From assembly GCA_027946555.1 (NCBI GenBank), contig JAPEVC010000001.1:186001-250000 (forward strand): a stretch of 64,000 bases of DNA, read 5' to 3'. The notes below the pieces were generated by a model. The model made no database searches. It was not told the origin of the DNA and saw only the letters and a list, made by a program, of their open reading frames with translations. Position numbers and translations under genes: made by a program. The first letter of the stretch is position 1; each line of letters opens with the position of its first letter. Source of the DNA: Gnomoniopsis sp. IMI 355080 (Eukaryota > Ascomycota > Sordariomycetes > Diaporthales > Gnomoniaceae). Below are positions 12,401-24,500 of the stretch, piece by piece.

Positions 12401-13680
12401 TTCCCTCGAGATCTATGAGGCTGAGAGCTTGTCCCCACTTCTCGACGCTCCACATCTTGCACTGATCCCTGCCACGTTCTAGAACGTGTCACACGTAGGC
12501 GAGCCCGTGCAGAAAACGAAGCATTCTTGACATGATCTCAATATCCAAAGTCATCGTGCTCTTCTGGCGCTCTACCCGGTTGTCCACCATGTAGTCGTGC
12601 AACTTAAGTTTTTTTTATGAGTCATTGTCAACGTACCAATCGCACCCTCGCCTCTTCCCTTGCTGCGGGCTCGTATAAGATTGCAGGCGGCCTCTCGGCT
12701 TGCCCTTGACGGCAGACCCGGCATATCAAATCAGCCATGAGCGTGGCGGTGTGGGTTACGCAGGTTGCTACCTATCTCGTCCTTGCCTGCTTTACACGGG
12801 CTGTAAGTGAAGTGCTGTATCAGTTGAGCCCTGATGAACGTCTTTTTATTCAAACCCCTATTTCGAAGTGGGTCTCTTAGGTCTGCACGGGCAGACAAGC
12901 TTTGATCATCAAGCAACATTCCGTTTCTATTTTAGAAATTTTACTTCTCAGGGCTTGTTGGGCTGTCAATTTTGTGCGGTTGGACTTTAAAATTCCGATT
13001 GATCCTTGGTATATTTTGCGGCGCGTGGCATATGTCCGAAGCAAACTGGGAATTTTGAAGTAAAGCTCCGGATTTCTGAGATGCCATGATCGTGGTCAGT
13101 TACAGAGCTCCTCGCCTTCAAAGAGAAACACATACATCAGGACACAGGTGCCTTCTATAGCATGTATGCACTGTGAATTCGTCATATTGCTCATGCGATC
13201 TCAAGCTCGTTCCCTGAATGCCGGATGGAAGAGCGGAAATCGATCCAGTTTTACAGTCTTCTGAGGTGGAACCAGTGGATCGTCGTGAACCCACATCCAA
13301 CGGACATCAAGGATAGCATCCAAGTCGAAACGAAACTTAGGATCACCCTGCTATGAACACCGGATTGTGGTTCCGGTTCGGTCCTTTGTTTTCGTTTTGA
13401 TATTGGGTCCGGCGATGGTTCACCCTGGGAGCATCGAGAATATCTATATCAGGATGTGGGACCACGGATAGTCGGCTTACACACCCTCCTGTGAGTTTTT
13501 CCTTGAGGTCGACAATTCTACAGGCTCCTTTCCTGCCTCATACCTACCTGCGTCTTGGGAGCACATACAGCCCACTAGGAGGTTCAACACAACAGGCAGA
13601 GAGATCCCGGTACTCGGATCAGAAGAAGGAAACCCTCCAAAGCCAAAGGGAGACCCCCTCAAGGGTCATTCCAGAACACA
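9451..13680. other. Gene-free interval, 4.2 kb
   Basis: This lies between the divergent SET1 and aquaglyceroporin genes. The first few hundred bases are GC-rich and likely hold the SET1 promoter and leader. From about 10400 to 13100 the DNA is more AT-rich, with many stop codons in all frames. Open frames (for example 10019..10384) show no recognisable protein and no plausible introns. A TAGGTACCT motif is at about 12092. I see no transposon ends, tRNA or rRNA. Confidence 0.5.
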
Positions 13681-15838
13681 ATGGCCGACGATCAAACGCG
13701 CCATTCGGTCGAGATAATGGACTCCATTCCAGAATCTCGTGCCGCATCACCCACATTACCGGAACCAACACTTCCCCCTCAGCGCCATGAGGGTGCGGGA
13801 CTTGGGCTGCCAGCAGCCTTGAGGAAGGCACCGATGCCCACGATCGTGGACGAGGCCGAGCAGTCTTCGAGCCGCCGCCGTGGACACTCAGTTTCCAACA
13901 GTCTGCGCCCTGTGGACACCAACAGAAGCAACAGAAGCGCTGGCAGAGCCAGGGCCGGATCCACGACAAGCTCTAAGCGGCGCAGCGGCACCTTTCAGAG
14001 AACTCCGACTGGCCTGGCAGGCATGCGGAAAAGAACAACCACCTGGAACTTGAATGGACCAAGCGCGCTTGGAAGACAGGGCACGTTCAGACGTCGAGGG
14101 ACATACAACCTCGGTGGCGTATCTTCTGGCGTCGATGTCGATGGGGACGGCCAGTCTGGCGCTGGGTTCACACTCGCCGGCATGGGCAACCCAATCGATG
14201 CGATCATGGCAAACCAGTCCTACGTTGATCCAGGCTATGTCGATCTCAACCCCGCGTATGAGGTTGCGACCAACAATAGACCGGTCTGGGGTCTTGCCAA
14301 GCCGTTGCCTCACGTCGTTCGTCCTGGCATGATTCCCACGAGGAGCGAAATCTTACAACAGACACCTGAACAGCTCCGGCATGAGAAGCAAGCACAGGAG
14401 AACTTCGACCTCGAGGCTGGCCGAGTTGAATCGACAATGAACCCGAACAAGATTTCAAGCGCTCTCCAGGCAGCACAGCAGGATCGAGAATTCAGGTTGA
14501 TGAGGACATATACTGGGAGCAAAGCTTTCGGCGGAGCGATCAACCGTCGCAAAACCTCTGTCTCGTCGCCCCACGAAGGCCCATCAGTGGTAGAGCGGGT
14601 TGGCAAGGCGGAACCTCAAGAACTCGGCCGAAGAAGCAGCACTGTCACTGAGACAATCAGAAGGCTTGCTTCCGTGACTGAGCAGAATACCCCGGACGAG
14701 AACGCTCACCCAAACGAACAGGGGTGGCTCGCTGACGACGCCCATGCAACTACCCCGATCAATGAGCATATGAATGAGGAAGATTGGGTGGAGGACCCTG
14801 AGGAACTGAAGCCATACGACCCCGAGCTTGATGAGATTCACAATCTGCATACTCACTGGTCTGTCATCAGACTCAAGTTCAGGGAACCTCTTGCTGAACT
14901 TTTGGCTGTACGTCCTATTCTCGCCTCCGTAAACCAGCTTTTCACACATACTGACCCGTATACTATTGCAGATTACGTGCCAACTCACCATCGGCTTCTG
15001 CTCCGACCTCGTGGTCATTTGCTCCGGAACCTTTGCTACCACCAACACGAATTTTGCATGGGGGCTCGCTGCCATGATCGGCATTTACATAGCCGGTGGT
15101 ATTTCTGGTGCTCACCTCAATCCAGCGATGTCAATTATGCTCTGGATTTTCCGTGGATTCCCGCTACGCAAAATCCCCAGCTACGGCATCGCCCAGATCC
15201 TCGGTGCATTCCTCGCCGCACTCATCAGCTTCGGCCTCTTTCGTACAAGCATTATCGAGTTTGCCAAGACCACTGACCTCGCAAATACGAATACCGTGTC
15301 CGCGTTCCTCACATATCCGCGCGGTAGCTGGGTCGATCCCGCTACTGCGTTCTTCACCGAGTTCGTTGGCACAACCATCATGGCTGTTGTGGTCCTTGCC
15401 CTTGGTGATGACTCCAATGCCCCACCGGGAGCAGGCATGAACGCATTCATCATGGGTCTCGTCGTCACTGTGCTGTCCATGGCATTTGGCTATAACACAG
15501 GCCTAGCTATGAACCCAGCTCGCGATATCGGTCCACGTCTTGCTCTTCTTGCGCTCGGTTACGGCACGAAGGAAACATTCGGATCGTCATACTGGTTCTG
15601 GGGCCCATGGTGCGGACCCATTGCCGGTGCACTTTTTGGTGCCTTTCTCTATGACTCTGCCATCTTTGTGGGTGGCGAATCGCCTGTCAACTACCCTCGT
15701 CGCAGGATCAAGCGGGCGTTCAAGAAGAAGAAGAGCAAGTGGAGTCGGCGATTCGAGGCCGTGACCAGTGGCATCAAGGTCCGGAGACCAAAGTATGCGA
15801 GTGATGAGTGGCGATTCGAAGTTCACGACGAAGAGTAA
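13681..15838 (+). CDS. Aquaglyceroporin with long N-terminal extension (Fps1/Yfl054-like)
   Basis: Two exons, 13681..14907 and 14972..15838, encode 697 aa; the 64-nt intron falls where the first membrane helix begins (LAELLA | ITCQLTIGF). The first 400 residues are cytosolic, Ser/Arg-rich, and include the PVWGLAKPLP block that I associate with the Yfl054-like branch. The pore domain follows with both signature motifs: NPA at about 459-461 (GAHLNPAMS) and NPA at about 590-592 followed by Arg-Asp (NPARD). The Asp after the second motif marks glycerol facilitators rather than strict water channels. The basic C-terminal tail is short. Expected role: plasma-membrane passage of glycerol or other small polyols, perhaps in osmotic response; the substrate is inferred. 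The long N terminus is a likely regulatory site. Confidence 0.93.
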
Positions 15839-17020
15839 GCGGTTCGATGCTTGACGGACGTCGTTGAAGCAGCGGCAGCATGACCGGTGCCCTTGTTGTG
15901 TTTGCAAGTTTCTCGCCAAAAAGCTCTCCGCTCACTCACTCACTCACCCGCCATGGTTCTTTATATACTTTATTCGCTTTTTCTTTTGACATTCCTTCCT
16001 CACACCGAATTTCCTAGACGTCAGATTACACATTCGACCAACGGGACTTCAAACTTGACGTTTGAGATTCATTGACACGCGCCTCCGCGGATTTTGTCAG
16101 ACAAAAGAGAGTGTTCTGCTGTGCATTCGTTTCCTATATTTCTCTGATTGCTTGTTCAGCATGTCCGTCATATTTTGTCATGTTCACTGTCAACATTGTC
16201 ATGTCTTTTTTCCTCATATGTTTTCCTCTTTGCATTCAATCTTTCCAGCGATTTGATATTCGGACGGCTCGACGCATTATTTTCTTTTGAAGCTCGGGAG
16301 GGCAATATAGCATGACAAGCATGGCGTTTTGTGTTTCGTGCGTTATTTTTCGTCTGTCTTTACTGGCTTTGCCTGGCGTTTTCCCTCGGCCAGGGTTGTT
16401 TTCTCACGAGGGAATCACATAATGTGGTAACTGGGTTAAGTTTGGGATAGAACGAAAAAGTACACGGGCTGGTCTAGATGGGGTTGCTAAAGAACTCGAT
16501 TCAGAATGGATTTTCGAGATTGAGCTTGGAAAAAGAAAGCGATGGGAACTACTACATTCAGGAGCCCGACTTTGGCAACTAGTCTAGTCAGGCTCACTTG
16601 GGAGCCTGTCCTCAGACACTCATTTTAGAGGCACACAATATATTCAGAACTCTCTCTTTTGTCTGAAATACTGCTTCTCGAATCAATGTATACAGTGACA
16701 CTTTGATGCTCCATTGAATCCTTCTTTCTTGAGCCTGAATATCCTGAAATTCAGAGCAGGAGAGGCTTTGATGATCATGAAATGTGGAAAGTTATACTTC
16801 ACGGGAAGCTTTGAGAATCGGAGTACCATCTTGTAAGAGAAGAAGAAAAACACAAATAAATAATAAAAATTAGACGGTTCGCGCTCGCTTGGTTTGTAAG
16901 AAAGATGCCCCTCCACTGGGCAAGATCTCCATTATTGCTTCCAACACTGAGCACTCTAACTGAACGGCAGTCTTCAAAACCCCTTCCATTGCGCTCGCGC
17001 CTCTGCAACATCAGAGCATT
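15839..17020. other. Convergent intergenic region
   Basis: About 1.2 kb between aquaglyceroporin and the secreted-protein gene. It is T-rich just after the aquaporin stop, including a TCAC microsatellite near 15933-15946, consistent with a long 3' untranslated region. No gene is supported. Confidence 0.5.
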
Positions 17021-17717
17021 TCAGCAGGATGGGTCACTTGTGCCCAACTTGTTGCACCCGTCGAATTGGCCGATGTTGAGCGTGTTGGTTGAGCAGCTGA
17101 GAACCCAGACAGCTTCGCCGTTGGCATTCGTAGTCTGCTCAAGACCGATGTATCTGTCTATAGCAACATCAATATTCATTAAAATCACACATAATTGCTG
17201 ATAAATCAGTACTTACCCAGGTCGACCAAGCTGGTGGTGTTGGGGCCATCCGTGCTTGTTTTGCAGTTGAACACGAACCAGGCTCCATTGCAGTCGGGAC
17301 AGGCATTGCGGCCACTGGGGCCTAGCTCGCAGCTTTGCATAGCATCGCCGCTAAGGACGAAGAGAAAAGGTCAGTATGAAATTGTATATGAAATTGTCCT
17401 CCTGGATTTTCGAACCATGCTTTTACTCACCTAGTAGCGCTATAAATATGGCCTCTGATATTTTCGAGACACAGATTCAAGTCGATGTGACTTATGTATT
17501 GCACAGAAGAGGCATCGGTGTCCTCATTGCCACACCAAGCTTGTATGGTACTGGTGGAACTACCGTATGGAGTTATATTGCTGCACCGTAGGGAGAAGTT
17601 ACCGTGGGTTGTGACTTCCCGGGCTACGATAGTGCTCGACTTGGTGTTGGTCGTGGGTATGGCAGCAATTGAGACAGCCAGGCCAATCAGGTCAAAGAAT
17701 GTCTTCATGATCTGCAT
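17021..17717 (-). CDS. Small secreted protein with cyanovirin-N homology (CVNH)-like repeats
   Basis: Three exons, 17717..17431, 17350..17217 and 17157..17021, encode 185 aa (182 if the second ATG at 17708 is used). Donors are GTGAGT and GTAAGT; acceptors are TTAG and ATAG. A signal peptide is clear (MKTFFDLIGLAVSIAAIP). The mature part has two related halves. The first runs from GNFSLRC through WCGNED to SHIDLNLCLENIRGHI; the second from SCELG through FVFNCK to SLVDLDRYIGLEQTTNANG. The pattern of paired cysteines plus a SxIDLNxCIxNxxG block is that of CVNH lectins, which bind mannose-type glycans. The match is by pattern only, and the second half is divergent. No neighbour suggests a shared pathway. 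A role outside the cell in carbohydrate binding is an inference. Confidence 0.7.
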
Positions 17718-19101
17718 GTTGTTGGTCTATGTTGTTGGATATGGGGATATGTATTGAGGAGTCGAAGGTCTTCAGGCAATAGTGTTGAATGATGACCGAA
17801 GAACATGCAAAGCATATACTGTAATTCTGAAGTACGTATTTGTTGTATAAGAACTCAATAATGAATTGGACAGCAAATCGTACAGAGATTTGTGTAAGTG
17901 TAAATGGATTATGTACTCAGTCTCTCCCAGGGTGGCTGTTTGGCAGGGGAAAGTTGGGTAGTGAATAGAATACAATGGTGATTCAGTCGAAGACAAACAG
18001 ACAAAGGGTATAAATCTCAATAGTGATAATTTCTGTATACCTAGTGAACTTGACAAAGGCTATTGACTTCAATACCAAATGGTGTGTGGGTATGTCGAAG
18101 ATAAAGAAGCTCAAGTCGATGCCGGTACGAATATGTGCGGGACATTTGACAAGGTCTTCCGCTAAGCCAACTTCATAGAAGTTCCTGTGGATAATTAGAC
18201 CTAGACCGCAGCAGTTGGTGATATTACCGTCACAAGAACGCGGGTGTACTAATTAAATGATGAGTTTCGTGCTGCTGTCGTTGTCAAGTGTATCGTGCCG
18301 TAGCTTGATATTGTCCCGCTAATCAAGGACACGCCTCGTCTCATAGCATAGAGTGCCCTGGGATCTAATGTTCTTACGTCGTACAGCCATGTTCGAGGCA
18401 GAAAAGACCGGGTACACCACCACTAGAATCGAGTTCCATGGGTTATTCGCCTGATATTGGGGAGATGGTTTTTCATGTTTCTTTCTCTGCCTACATCCCA
18501 TCATCGCCAAATCTGATTTACATGCAATTCGTATTGCTATATGTACAGTGATTGCCTTGTCCGTCAGAGTGGTCCCAAGTTTGACCCATTTGGACAAAAT
18601 CATGCTGCCACATTCCTCGACCTCGCTGACAGCATGACGAGAAAACCGTGGACCCCCAAATCAGATCCAATACCCGCCAATCTTGTCCCGAGCCGACCAC
18701 CACTTGCCGCAATGGGTCCAAGCCAGAGTACCCTGAAGCCCATCTATAGTACACCAACCCTCCCCCTCCCAGTCCTTTTGCTCCCCTAGTAGAGCAAACA
18801 CAGCGCCCCTTCCACCCTGCTGTACACACGCGAGACGTGTGCATCAATGAGAAAGTAGATTGTCTATCATCTCGTTACTCGAATATGCAAAGAGGTCATG
18901 CCGCCGACCGGCCGTTGCAGTGAAAATCAACCATGCCATGCCCATACTAAAGCCGCGCGGGAAAGTAAAGCTGTTCGGATATCGAGAATGGTCAAAACCC
19001 GTGTTGCACTTTCAGCCGCTCAGTCCCGACTAATTAGGTCTGTATTTTGAAGAAAGTGTCATCGAAGCGGAGCGGAGAGTTGAACATTTGTCTGGACCCT
19101 C
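17718..19101. other. Intergenic region upstream of the secreted-protein gene and downstream of TOM40
   Basis: About 1.4 kb. The part next to 17718 should carry the promoter of the secreted-protein gene and is AT-rich. Around 18590-18800 an open frame exists on both strands but has no recognisable protein and no splice structure. Nothing else is seen. Confidence 0.45.
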
Positions 19102-20295
19102 TTAAAAAGGGATGTTGGGAGATGGCTGGGCGCCAAGCATCTCCTGCTGGTCCTGGAGCTCCTCGCCGCCTGTCTCAATGGAGATACCTAGGCCAAGTTT
19201 GGCAGTTTGCTGTAAGATGATGTCAATGATGGTTTCCAGATATATCGCAGGAACATGATGGGCTTACCGAAGCGTGGTCCACGTCAGCTCCGACGGTCAT
19301 CATGACGGGCCCAGCAACACGCTTCTCCAGCAAGCAGCTTAGCTTGCCCTTGGAGTCCAATTGAGCGCGGAAGGTGGACATGCGGAAGTCGTACTTGGCA
19401 CCAAAAGTAGTGACACCCTCCTTCTGCATGGGTCCACCCATCATACCACCGGGGCCTGGGGCGAGAGACAAGCTCATGTCAACTCCAGCCTGCACCTTGT
19501 CGGATAACCTTCTCCAGTACGTGGTGTTCAGGCCGCCAGATGCGGAGAGCTGAGCAGTCGCAACCCATTCCTCAGCCTTGTACTTGCCGCAGTATGCCAG
19601 AGCTGCATCAGGAGGCACACTGAGTGCCTGGCGCTGCCACATTGCCTCGAGGCCAAGGGCCAGCTTCGGAGTTACAGATTGCATGTATTGTCCCACGAAA
19701 ATGCCGGTCAGACCGCCCTCGAGGTAGGACGGGTTAAGAGCCTTGACGTTGAGGGTAAAGTCGTTGCCTGTATATTCGGACTCCAACTGCGCCATGTCCT
19801 GACCGCCGGTGCCGATCTGGAACTGGGTCTTGGAGACGAGGGAGGGGCTCCATCTCCAGTTGAATCTGGTGGAAAGCTGACCGTCGTTGTCGATATTTCC
19901 TTGACAAAAGACCTGCCGTGAAGGAGTCAGTAATCGGCGCTAGAATTCTAAGACCGTGAGTGGTATGGTCAACATACTTTGTTGGTACCGTAAAGCGCGG
20001 CAAATGTGTAGGGGTTGGATCGCTCGCCCAATGCGAAGGCGTGGGAGACCTGGAAGAGAGGATTCAAGCTGAAAGCCTTGGTGAGGTCGGCGCGCAAGCC
20101 ACTGAACATATAGTTGTTGAGGAGGACATCGCGCTGAACCTCTTTTGCCAGACCCTCAACGGTGCCAGGATTGGAAAGGCCGAGCTTTGCGCGCCGAGCC
20201 TGGAAGGAGTCGTATGCATCGGTCATAGACCTTGCTATAGGGTTGTTCCCCAGGAATGCCAAAGGATGACTCGAAGAAGAAGCCATGGTCGACAT
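19102..20295 (-). CDS. TOM40: Mitochondrial outer-membrane import channel Tom40
   Basis: Three exons, 20295..19978, 19912..19268 and 19209..19102, encode 356 aa, close to the family's size; the introns (65 and 58 nt) are phase 0 with GTATGT and GTAAGC donors. The N-terminal region contains PLAFLGNN and LGLSNPGTVEGLAKEVQRDV, the pre-barrel conserved segment, and the remainder is a 19-strand porin-3 barrel, including LEGGLTGIFVGQY and KYDFRMSTFRAQLDS. The last exon supplies the final strands (QTAKLGLGISIETGGEEL) and the short tail ending NIPF. It forms the pore of the TOM complex for nearly all nuclear-encoded mitochondrial proteins. The start at 20295 is the first ATG; the ATG at 20286 is three codons inside and equally possible. 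Confidence 0.96.
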
Positions 20296-21717
20296 TGTGT
20301 TGTGGAGGAGGGAGTTAGGAGGATGTGAGGTCGAGTCCAAGGTGGAAGATGGCAGGTTTCCGTCGCGTTGAGTAGGACGACGTCACAAAGGAAAAGTCGG
20401 ATGGAGAAGGCTGTCAGCAGTCGCAGGCTCGGGGAAAGAGAATTGGCCTCAATCAAATCGAATCCTCCGGTCGCAGGATGCTGTTTGAAGGATGCCCGAC
20501 TCGAATGAGGTGTTGAGGAGAGAGGCGCAATGCGATGAGGCTGACAAGGTCTCCAAGAAGAGTGCAATTGTTTGTCGATGGCAGGCACAAGAATCAAAAA
20601 AATTCATAGCTTGCTGGCCCGGGCCTGCTTACAGAAGTGCTGCAGTCAAGGTTGTTCTTTGCGTGACGACAGGGACTAGGGGTATGACCTGGTCTGTGCT
20701 CCATCTTCTTTACAGCAGCCCCTCCCTGCAGTGATAAAGCCACTCCCCTCCCCTCCACCCCTCCAAATCTCTCCATCAGAAGCCGGAGCATGGAAAAGAG
20801 TCCCGATCCCCTCAGAGGGCGGATGCCGGCTCTAACTCGGGTATCTTGACAGCCTCTCCGTCTTTATTCTATTTACGGATATACTCTTCCATTTGAGCAA
20901 AGACCGAAGCAACAGAGTCAGTCATATGTGTCCTTCCTGAGGCCAGCCCACTTTGCATCCTCATCAGCACTATTCCTGTCTTCTGTCACACTATCCCGGA
21001 ACACATCGCAGAAATCTAATCTTGGTGCTAGGCTGGCATAATCTATAAAGTAGTTGCTACCAGTTGCATTCCTCTACTTCCTGCCTTGAAGTATCATACT
21101 CCTGGAAACCTGGCCTGAGCAAGAAGTTTGAGGACTGTGCTATCTTTCCATTCCAGCATCAGGGGCATTTTGAGGCATTTTACCTCCAATATCAACAACG
21201 ACAGCAACATCCCTCGACGTCCTTCTCGTTCCTTGACCTGAAGCAGACACACTACATTTTCACCTCCACCTCATTCAGCTTGGACTTGCACAACCCTATC
21301 TGATTTCATCCTCATCATAACAATCTACAGCCTCTCATCAGGATCGTTTGCAGTAAGACAGTTGGGTCTTGGTCATTGTTTGCAACATTGCTGCAAGCAC
21401 TCATCACATCCACCGCATGACTGCAATTTGACCAACACATCTGGTCATCTCATCCCGTAGAAGATGGACACCCTTTTGTGAGACACACTTTTTGTTCATC
21501 TCCATCTCCCATCAAATCATCATGATTATCACTGGTTTTCTATTCATATTATCAACACCAATTTCTACAGTCATCCACATGCTACCTCCCTCACTCACCA
21601 TCTCAATAATACCATACTTTCACAAGCAAGTGAAAGTTTGGCTTTCAGCATCTTCAGGAGAAGCTGCCAAGGAGGAAGAGAATCCTCTCAATATCCAAGC
21701 TCAATGTTTATTTGGAC
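20296..21717. other. Divergent promoter region between TOM40 and the phosphofructo-2-kinase gene
   Basis: About 1.4 kb. The TOM40 side is GC-rich. A TATAAAG at 21044-21050 followed by CT/CA-rich DNA up to 21700 suggests a long leader for the kinase gene. I see no separate protein gene. Confidence 0.5.
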
Positions 21718-21731
21718 ATGTCCATATCTGA
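21522..21731 (+). promoter_or_regulatory. Candidate upstream ORF overlapping the kinase start
   Basis: An ATG at 21522 opens a 69-codon frame that ends with TGA at 21729-21731, past the main ATG at 21718, in another frame. If the leader starts upstream of it and is not spliced out, this uORF would limit translation of the main frame. AG-ended pyrimidine stretches near 21645-21660 mean an unseen leader intron could remove part of it. Confidence 0.3.
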
Positions 21732-23847
21732 CTCTCGCGACAGAACGGCCGAGATTGCGGCCAACGCCCCGCGTTATCGTCGAAAGAGTTCCACCTTCAT
21801 TGACGCTATACACGATGTTCCTGAGGACAAGAGCCCGGCCCCGGCCCAGCTCTATAGCACTATGTCTGGCCGGCTGTTCCATTCAGGTAGAATAGCGATT
21901 GTCATGGTCGGCCTTCCAGCTCGTGGCAAGACGTAAGTCGTCTTCCCCATTTGTTTATTGTTGAAGTGACTGAACGATTTAGGCACATCTGTGTTTCTAT
22001 GGCGCGATATCTGGCCTGGTAAGTCTCACATGGCTGGTTGTTTAAAAACAACGTGCTGACCACGGCTTCAGGCTCGGGGTAAAAACTCGTATTTTCCATC
22101 TGGGAGACTATCGTCGAGCCACAGTTGGGCCCGGTGAGAGTGTGCCTGAGGACTACTTCTTTCCCAATGCGTCACCAGCGTCAGTTATGCTGCGGCAGAA
22201 GATCCTAAAGAAATGCCGCGAGGATATATACGCTTGGCTCAACCACGAGAACGGCCAAGTCGCAATCTACGACGCCGTCAATCCTACCGCTGCTGGTCGT
22301 CGAGCACTTGCCAAGGAGTTTGCAAAGCACGACGTTCAGGTAAGACTTAATTTGAAATTAGGGTGTTCTCTTTGACTGACCATCCGCTCTCCACACAGAC
22401 ACTTTTCCTCGAGTCTTTTGTCGACGACGAGAAGATCTTGAAAGAGAATGCCAGGAATGTCAAGATCTCCTCTCCAGATGTATGTGCCCTTCGACTGGCT
22501 CTCCCAAATGGTCTAGAAGACTAACCGGTGGCATAGTTCGATGGCATGGATCCAGACGAGGCAGCGAAGCTATATCTTCGACGTATCGAGTCGAAAATTC
22601 CAGTATTTGAGACAATGAACGAGAATGAACTGAATTACGTCAAAATGATCAATGCCGGCCGAGCCTTCTTCTACAATAACCTCAGCTTCAACGTACGTGA
22701 TCCATATCACCCCAAGGCAAGAGGCCTATTCCCCTAAGGCTGTGTGCCATGGTTTTCAGTTAATCTTGTCCCAAGGAAGCCTAAGCCCTACTGACCCGTT
22801 TTGGATGCAGTACCTATCCCACCGCATTGTGTTCTACCTTACAAACCTTCACATCAAATCCAGGACAACGTTCTTCGCTCGAGCCGGCAGCGCTACTGAG
22901 GAGGCTTATCGGTCGGATGGCGGCCTTTCCGAAGCTGGTAAGGTATATGCCATTAAGATGACGGAGACGCTCATCAAGCACCGTGAGCAAGAGCGCCAGG
23001 CCGCCGTCGAGGCGGGTGGTCCGGATATTCCACTGCGACCCCTGACAGTGTGGACTTCAACCCGACTTCGAACCGTGCAGACGGCCAAGCCTCTGGAAGA
23101 ACAGGGCTATAAAGTTCGGCAGCGCTCCCAAATGAGCTCAATCAACCCAGGTGTCTGTGAAAAATTGTCTGAACGAGCCAGTGAGTACCACTTCTTTCTC
23201 GTACAGCGAAACATGCTCCAAGCAGTGCTCCAGAGCCCTCTGAAGCGAGGACGATATATGCTGATATGCCTCTTAGTCCGTAGCTTGTACCCAGAGGAGA
23301 TTGAGAAGCATGAATTAGATCCCTATCACCATCGCTACCCGCGTGCTGAGGTAAGCCAATACATTCTCTTGATAGCCTCATCCTACACAAACTCAGCTCA
23401 TCTGATATCTGCCTCTAGTCCTACCATGACCTTGCTGTCCGCCTCGAGCCGATCATACTCGAGCTCGAGCGCGAGCAGAACGACCTGCTCATCATTGCTC
23501 ACGAGTCTGTTCTGCGTGTTCTCTACGCGTACTTGATGCACTGCAGCACGATGGACATCCCCAAGCTCAAGTTCCCACGCGATGAGATCATTGAGATCAT
23601 ACCCGCCGCGTATCAGAATGAGGCCAAGCGAATCCACATCCCCGGGCTCGATCCCAAGGTGATACCTAGTTCCCCCGAGGACATCCGTATTCCGGTGCCA
23701 TCGATGCCGCCCAGTGGACAGATGACTCCCATCGCCGGTCTGTCAACGCCTGCTGAAGCTGCGCCTGCAGGTGAACAGAGGCCACCCGAGAAGGTGATCA
23801 ATACGGCTGCAGAGATGGTGAGAGACAAGGTTGCGGATGAGGATTAG
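21718..23847 (+). CDS. 6-phosphofructo-2-kinase / fructose-2,6-bisphosphatase-like, phosphatase site altered
   Basis: Eight exons: 21718..21932, 21983..22018, 22072..22339, 22399..22479, 22537..22692, 22811..23180, 23277..23350 and 23419..23847. They encode 542 aa and the frame closes perfectly. The kinase half has a P-loop GLPARGKT at 65-72, then HLGDYRRATVGPGE and AIYDAVNPTAAGRR, the usual 6PF2K blocks. The histidine-phosphatase half starts near residue 270, but where the active-site RHG should be the sequence reads FFARAG, so the phospho-accepting histidine is Ala277. Other phosphatase residues remain (PGVCE, LIIAHESVLR). The protein should therefore make the glycolytic activator fructose-2,6-bisphosphate but not break it down, like yeast Pfk26, which also lacks that histidine. 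A disordered, proline-rich C terminus follows. The second exon is only 36 nt. Confidence 0.94.
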
Positions 23848-24500
23848 TGGAGACTGCGGAAAGCGGCACCAAGGTCAATAGAGCCTTGGAGACCTGGTGA
23901 CTATGTGGCAAGTCAGGGTGGTAATGCTGCGGCTGACGATGAGGACTCTGGCATGTGCGGTTGGCGGGTGGCATTCACGATTTTGATGACTGCTAGTGAG
24001 CGACAATGGCATGTTACAACGGACCTGATTCATACAAGATCACGACTTCAAGAGAATGGCTACTTTGAAACTGTCCCGCAAGTAAATGTTTTCCGAGAAG
24101 CCTGGCTGCTGCTAAGTCCCTAAGCATCAATATCCTTGTTGAGAGTGAAGAGCGATTTTTCCGAGTGGAGCCTTCCCACTATTAGACTATGGAATGACAG
24201 CCCAAGTCACCTGCTCGTTACAAAGCAGAAGGACCACTTCCCTTTTCCCGGCCTCAAGCTTCATGACCCCGAACTCAACGACACAGTCTAGACTTACTAG
24301 AAGGTGCTTGTGAGGCCTCTCTGAAATTTTAATTCTCTATGGTGTCTTTGAAAGAAAACACTTTTATCGAAGAACTGAATACCGACTCAGATTGTGTGTG
24401 TAGGAATCTGGGAAAACGTAGCACAGATAAGTTTCAAGTGGTGCTAGAGCAAGAGTCCAGAATATATATAGTTGGCGCCGCACAAAAAGTGAATGCTAGC
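23848..24500. other. Intergenic region between the kinase gene and tRNA-Gly
   Basis: About 650 bp, mainly the 3' flank of the kinase gene. There is no open frame of note. AT-rich DNA with a TATATAT element at about 24460-24470 lies some 35 bp before the tRNA. Confidence 0.5.

Noticed and set aside
17405..17425. GGTTCGAAAATCC-like sequence on the minus strand resembling a tRNA T arm
   Set aside because: It lies inside the first intron of the CVNH-like gene, and no acceptor, D or anticodon stems can be formed around it.
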